Below are positions 21,089 to 21,302 of a stretch of 21,302 nucleotides of DNA, one piece after another. The DNA is from Cardiobacterium sp963553325 (lineage in GTDB: Bacteria > Pseudomonadota > Gammaproteobacteria > Cardiobacteriales > Cardiobacteriaceae): positions 1-21,302 of the forward strand of contig CAUVOF010000029.1 of NCBI GenBank assembly GCA_963553325.1, given 5' to 3'. The first letter of the stretch is position 1; each line of letters begins with the position of its first letter. The position numbers were made by a program, and so were the translations under genes. The notes below the pieces were generated by a model. That model was not told the DNA's origin, searched no databases, and worked only from the letters and a program-made list of their open reading frames with translations.

Positions 21089-21302
21089 GACCTCTTTCCA
21101 AACTAAGCCATTTCAAAATTGCAGATAGCAGCAATTAGCGTAAAGCGTAGAGAAAAACGCCGGAGCCGGTTACGGTAACGCCCCGCGACCATTCTGAACC
21201 GCTTGATAAATCCAATGGCATGTTCATTACCAATACGCCGCGAAGCGACCTGCCGGTTATACCGTCTTTTCTCCTTGTCCAGTGGCTTGTGTTTGCTGGA
21301 TT
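21089..21302 (-). mobile_element. IS5-family-like insertion sequence, 3' end only
   Basis: The element continues past the window edge. Its end is placed near GACCTCTTTCC (21089), 14 bases after the transposase stop, preceded by CTA, which could include a TA target duplication. The other terminal inverted repeat is not visible, so the boundary is approximate. Confidence 0.65.
21103..21302 (-). CDS. IS5-like transposase, C-terminal fragment
   Basis: The minus-strand frame from the window edge to a TAG at 21105-21103 encodes 65 residues, partial at the start because the window ends. It reads KPLDKEKRRYNRQVASRRIG, then NEHAIGFIKRFRM, and ends LIAAICNFEMA. The pattern R-x-x-x-E-H-x-I-G-x-x-K-R-F is the C-terminal catalytic glutamate region of DDE transposases of the IS5 group (the E of the triad), and I-x-N-F near the end is also typical. 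No frameshift is seen in the visible part. Confidence 0.8.
   Translation of the reverse strand, partial: SSKHKPLDKEKRRYNRQVASRRIGNEHAIGFIKRFRMVAGRYRNRLRRFSLRFTLIAAICNFEMA

Noticed and set aside
1..21302. tRNA, rRNA, CRISPR array or riboswitch
   Set aside because: I looked for tRNA-like T-loop motifs, rRNA segments, regular direct repeats with spacers and known leader motifs and saw none; a profile search could still find something I missed.

Overview
The window is about 21.3 kb of gene-dense, high-GC proteobacterial chromosome. It carries ordinary housekeeping genes (serC, dapE, ilvE, clpS-clpA, an rseC-like gene) mixed with poorly characterised envelope proteins, one toxin-antitoxin pair, several small palindromic repeats and the end of an insertion sequence. 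The gene content and repeat styles fit a gamma- or beta-proteobacterium of the Cardiobacterium/Neisseria kind. Cardiobacteriaceae is my best guess, but no marker gene here proves it. No rRNA, tRNA or CRISPR array was seen.

Layout. 1-3406 (+): a NicO-family nickel/cobalt transporter, serC, a GNAT acetyltransferase and a small exported protein, ending in a terminator. 3489-3548 is an inverted pair of REP-like elements, with a third copy at 2186. 3554-5475 (-): two exported proteins of unknown function, the downstream one with SH3-like modules; a 105-bp MITE strongly resembling a Neisseria Correia element sits just upstream of the first. 5600-5861 holds a 31-bp repeat, hairpins and a terminator. 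5963-7102 (-) is dapE. It is divergent from a metallophosphoesterase (7210) followed by azlC-azlD (a branched-chain amino acid exporter) and ilvE, so export and transamination of the same amino acids lie side by side. 9878-11311 (+) is a tightly overlapped trio: a YdjM-like membrane protein, an RseC-like protein and an unknown protein. A tiny lipoprotein follows (11368). Convergent to it is a Tat-exported flavoprotein (11548-13182, -).

13183-13592 is the most unusual stretch. It is an A-tract-phased, probably bent region leading into a perfect sigma70 promoter (TTGACA-17-TATAAT), a roughly 75-nt untranslated RNA with an internal anti-Shine-Dalgarno motif, and an excellent intrinsic terminator: a candidate small RNA not explained by any coding gene. 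A divergent nitronate-monooxygenase-like gene follows (13593-14621). 14670-15352 (-) is a Phd/PIN toxin-antitoxin pair. 15455-17957 (-) holds a histidine phosphatase and an M61 metallopeptidase with a PDZ domain. 18067-20677 (+) is clpS-clpA, the N-end-rule adaptor and the unfoldase of the ClpAP protease. A small two-helix membrane protein, a second copy of the 31-bp repeat and the 3' end of an IS5-like transposase close the window.
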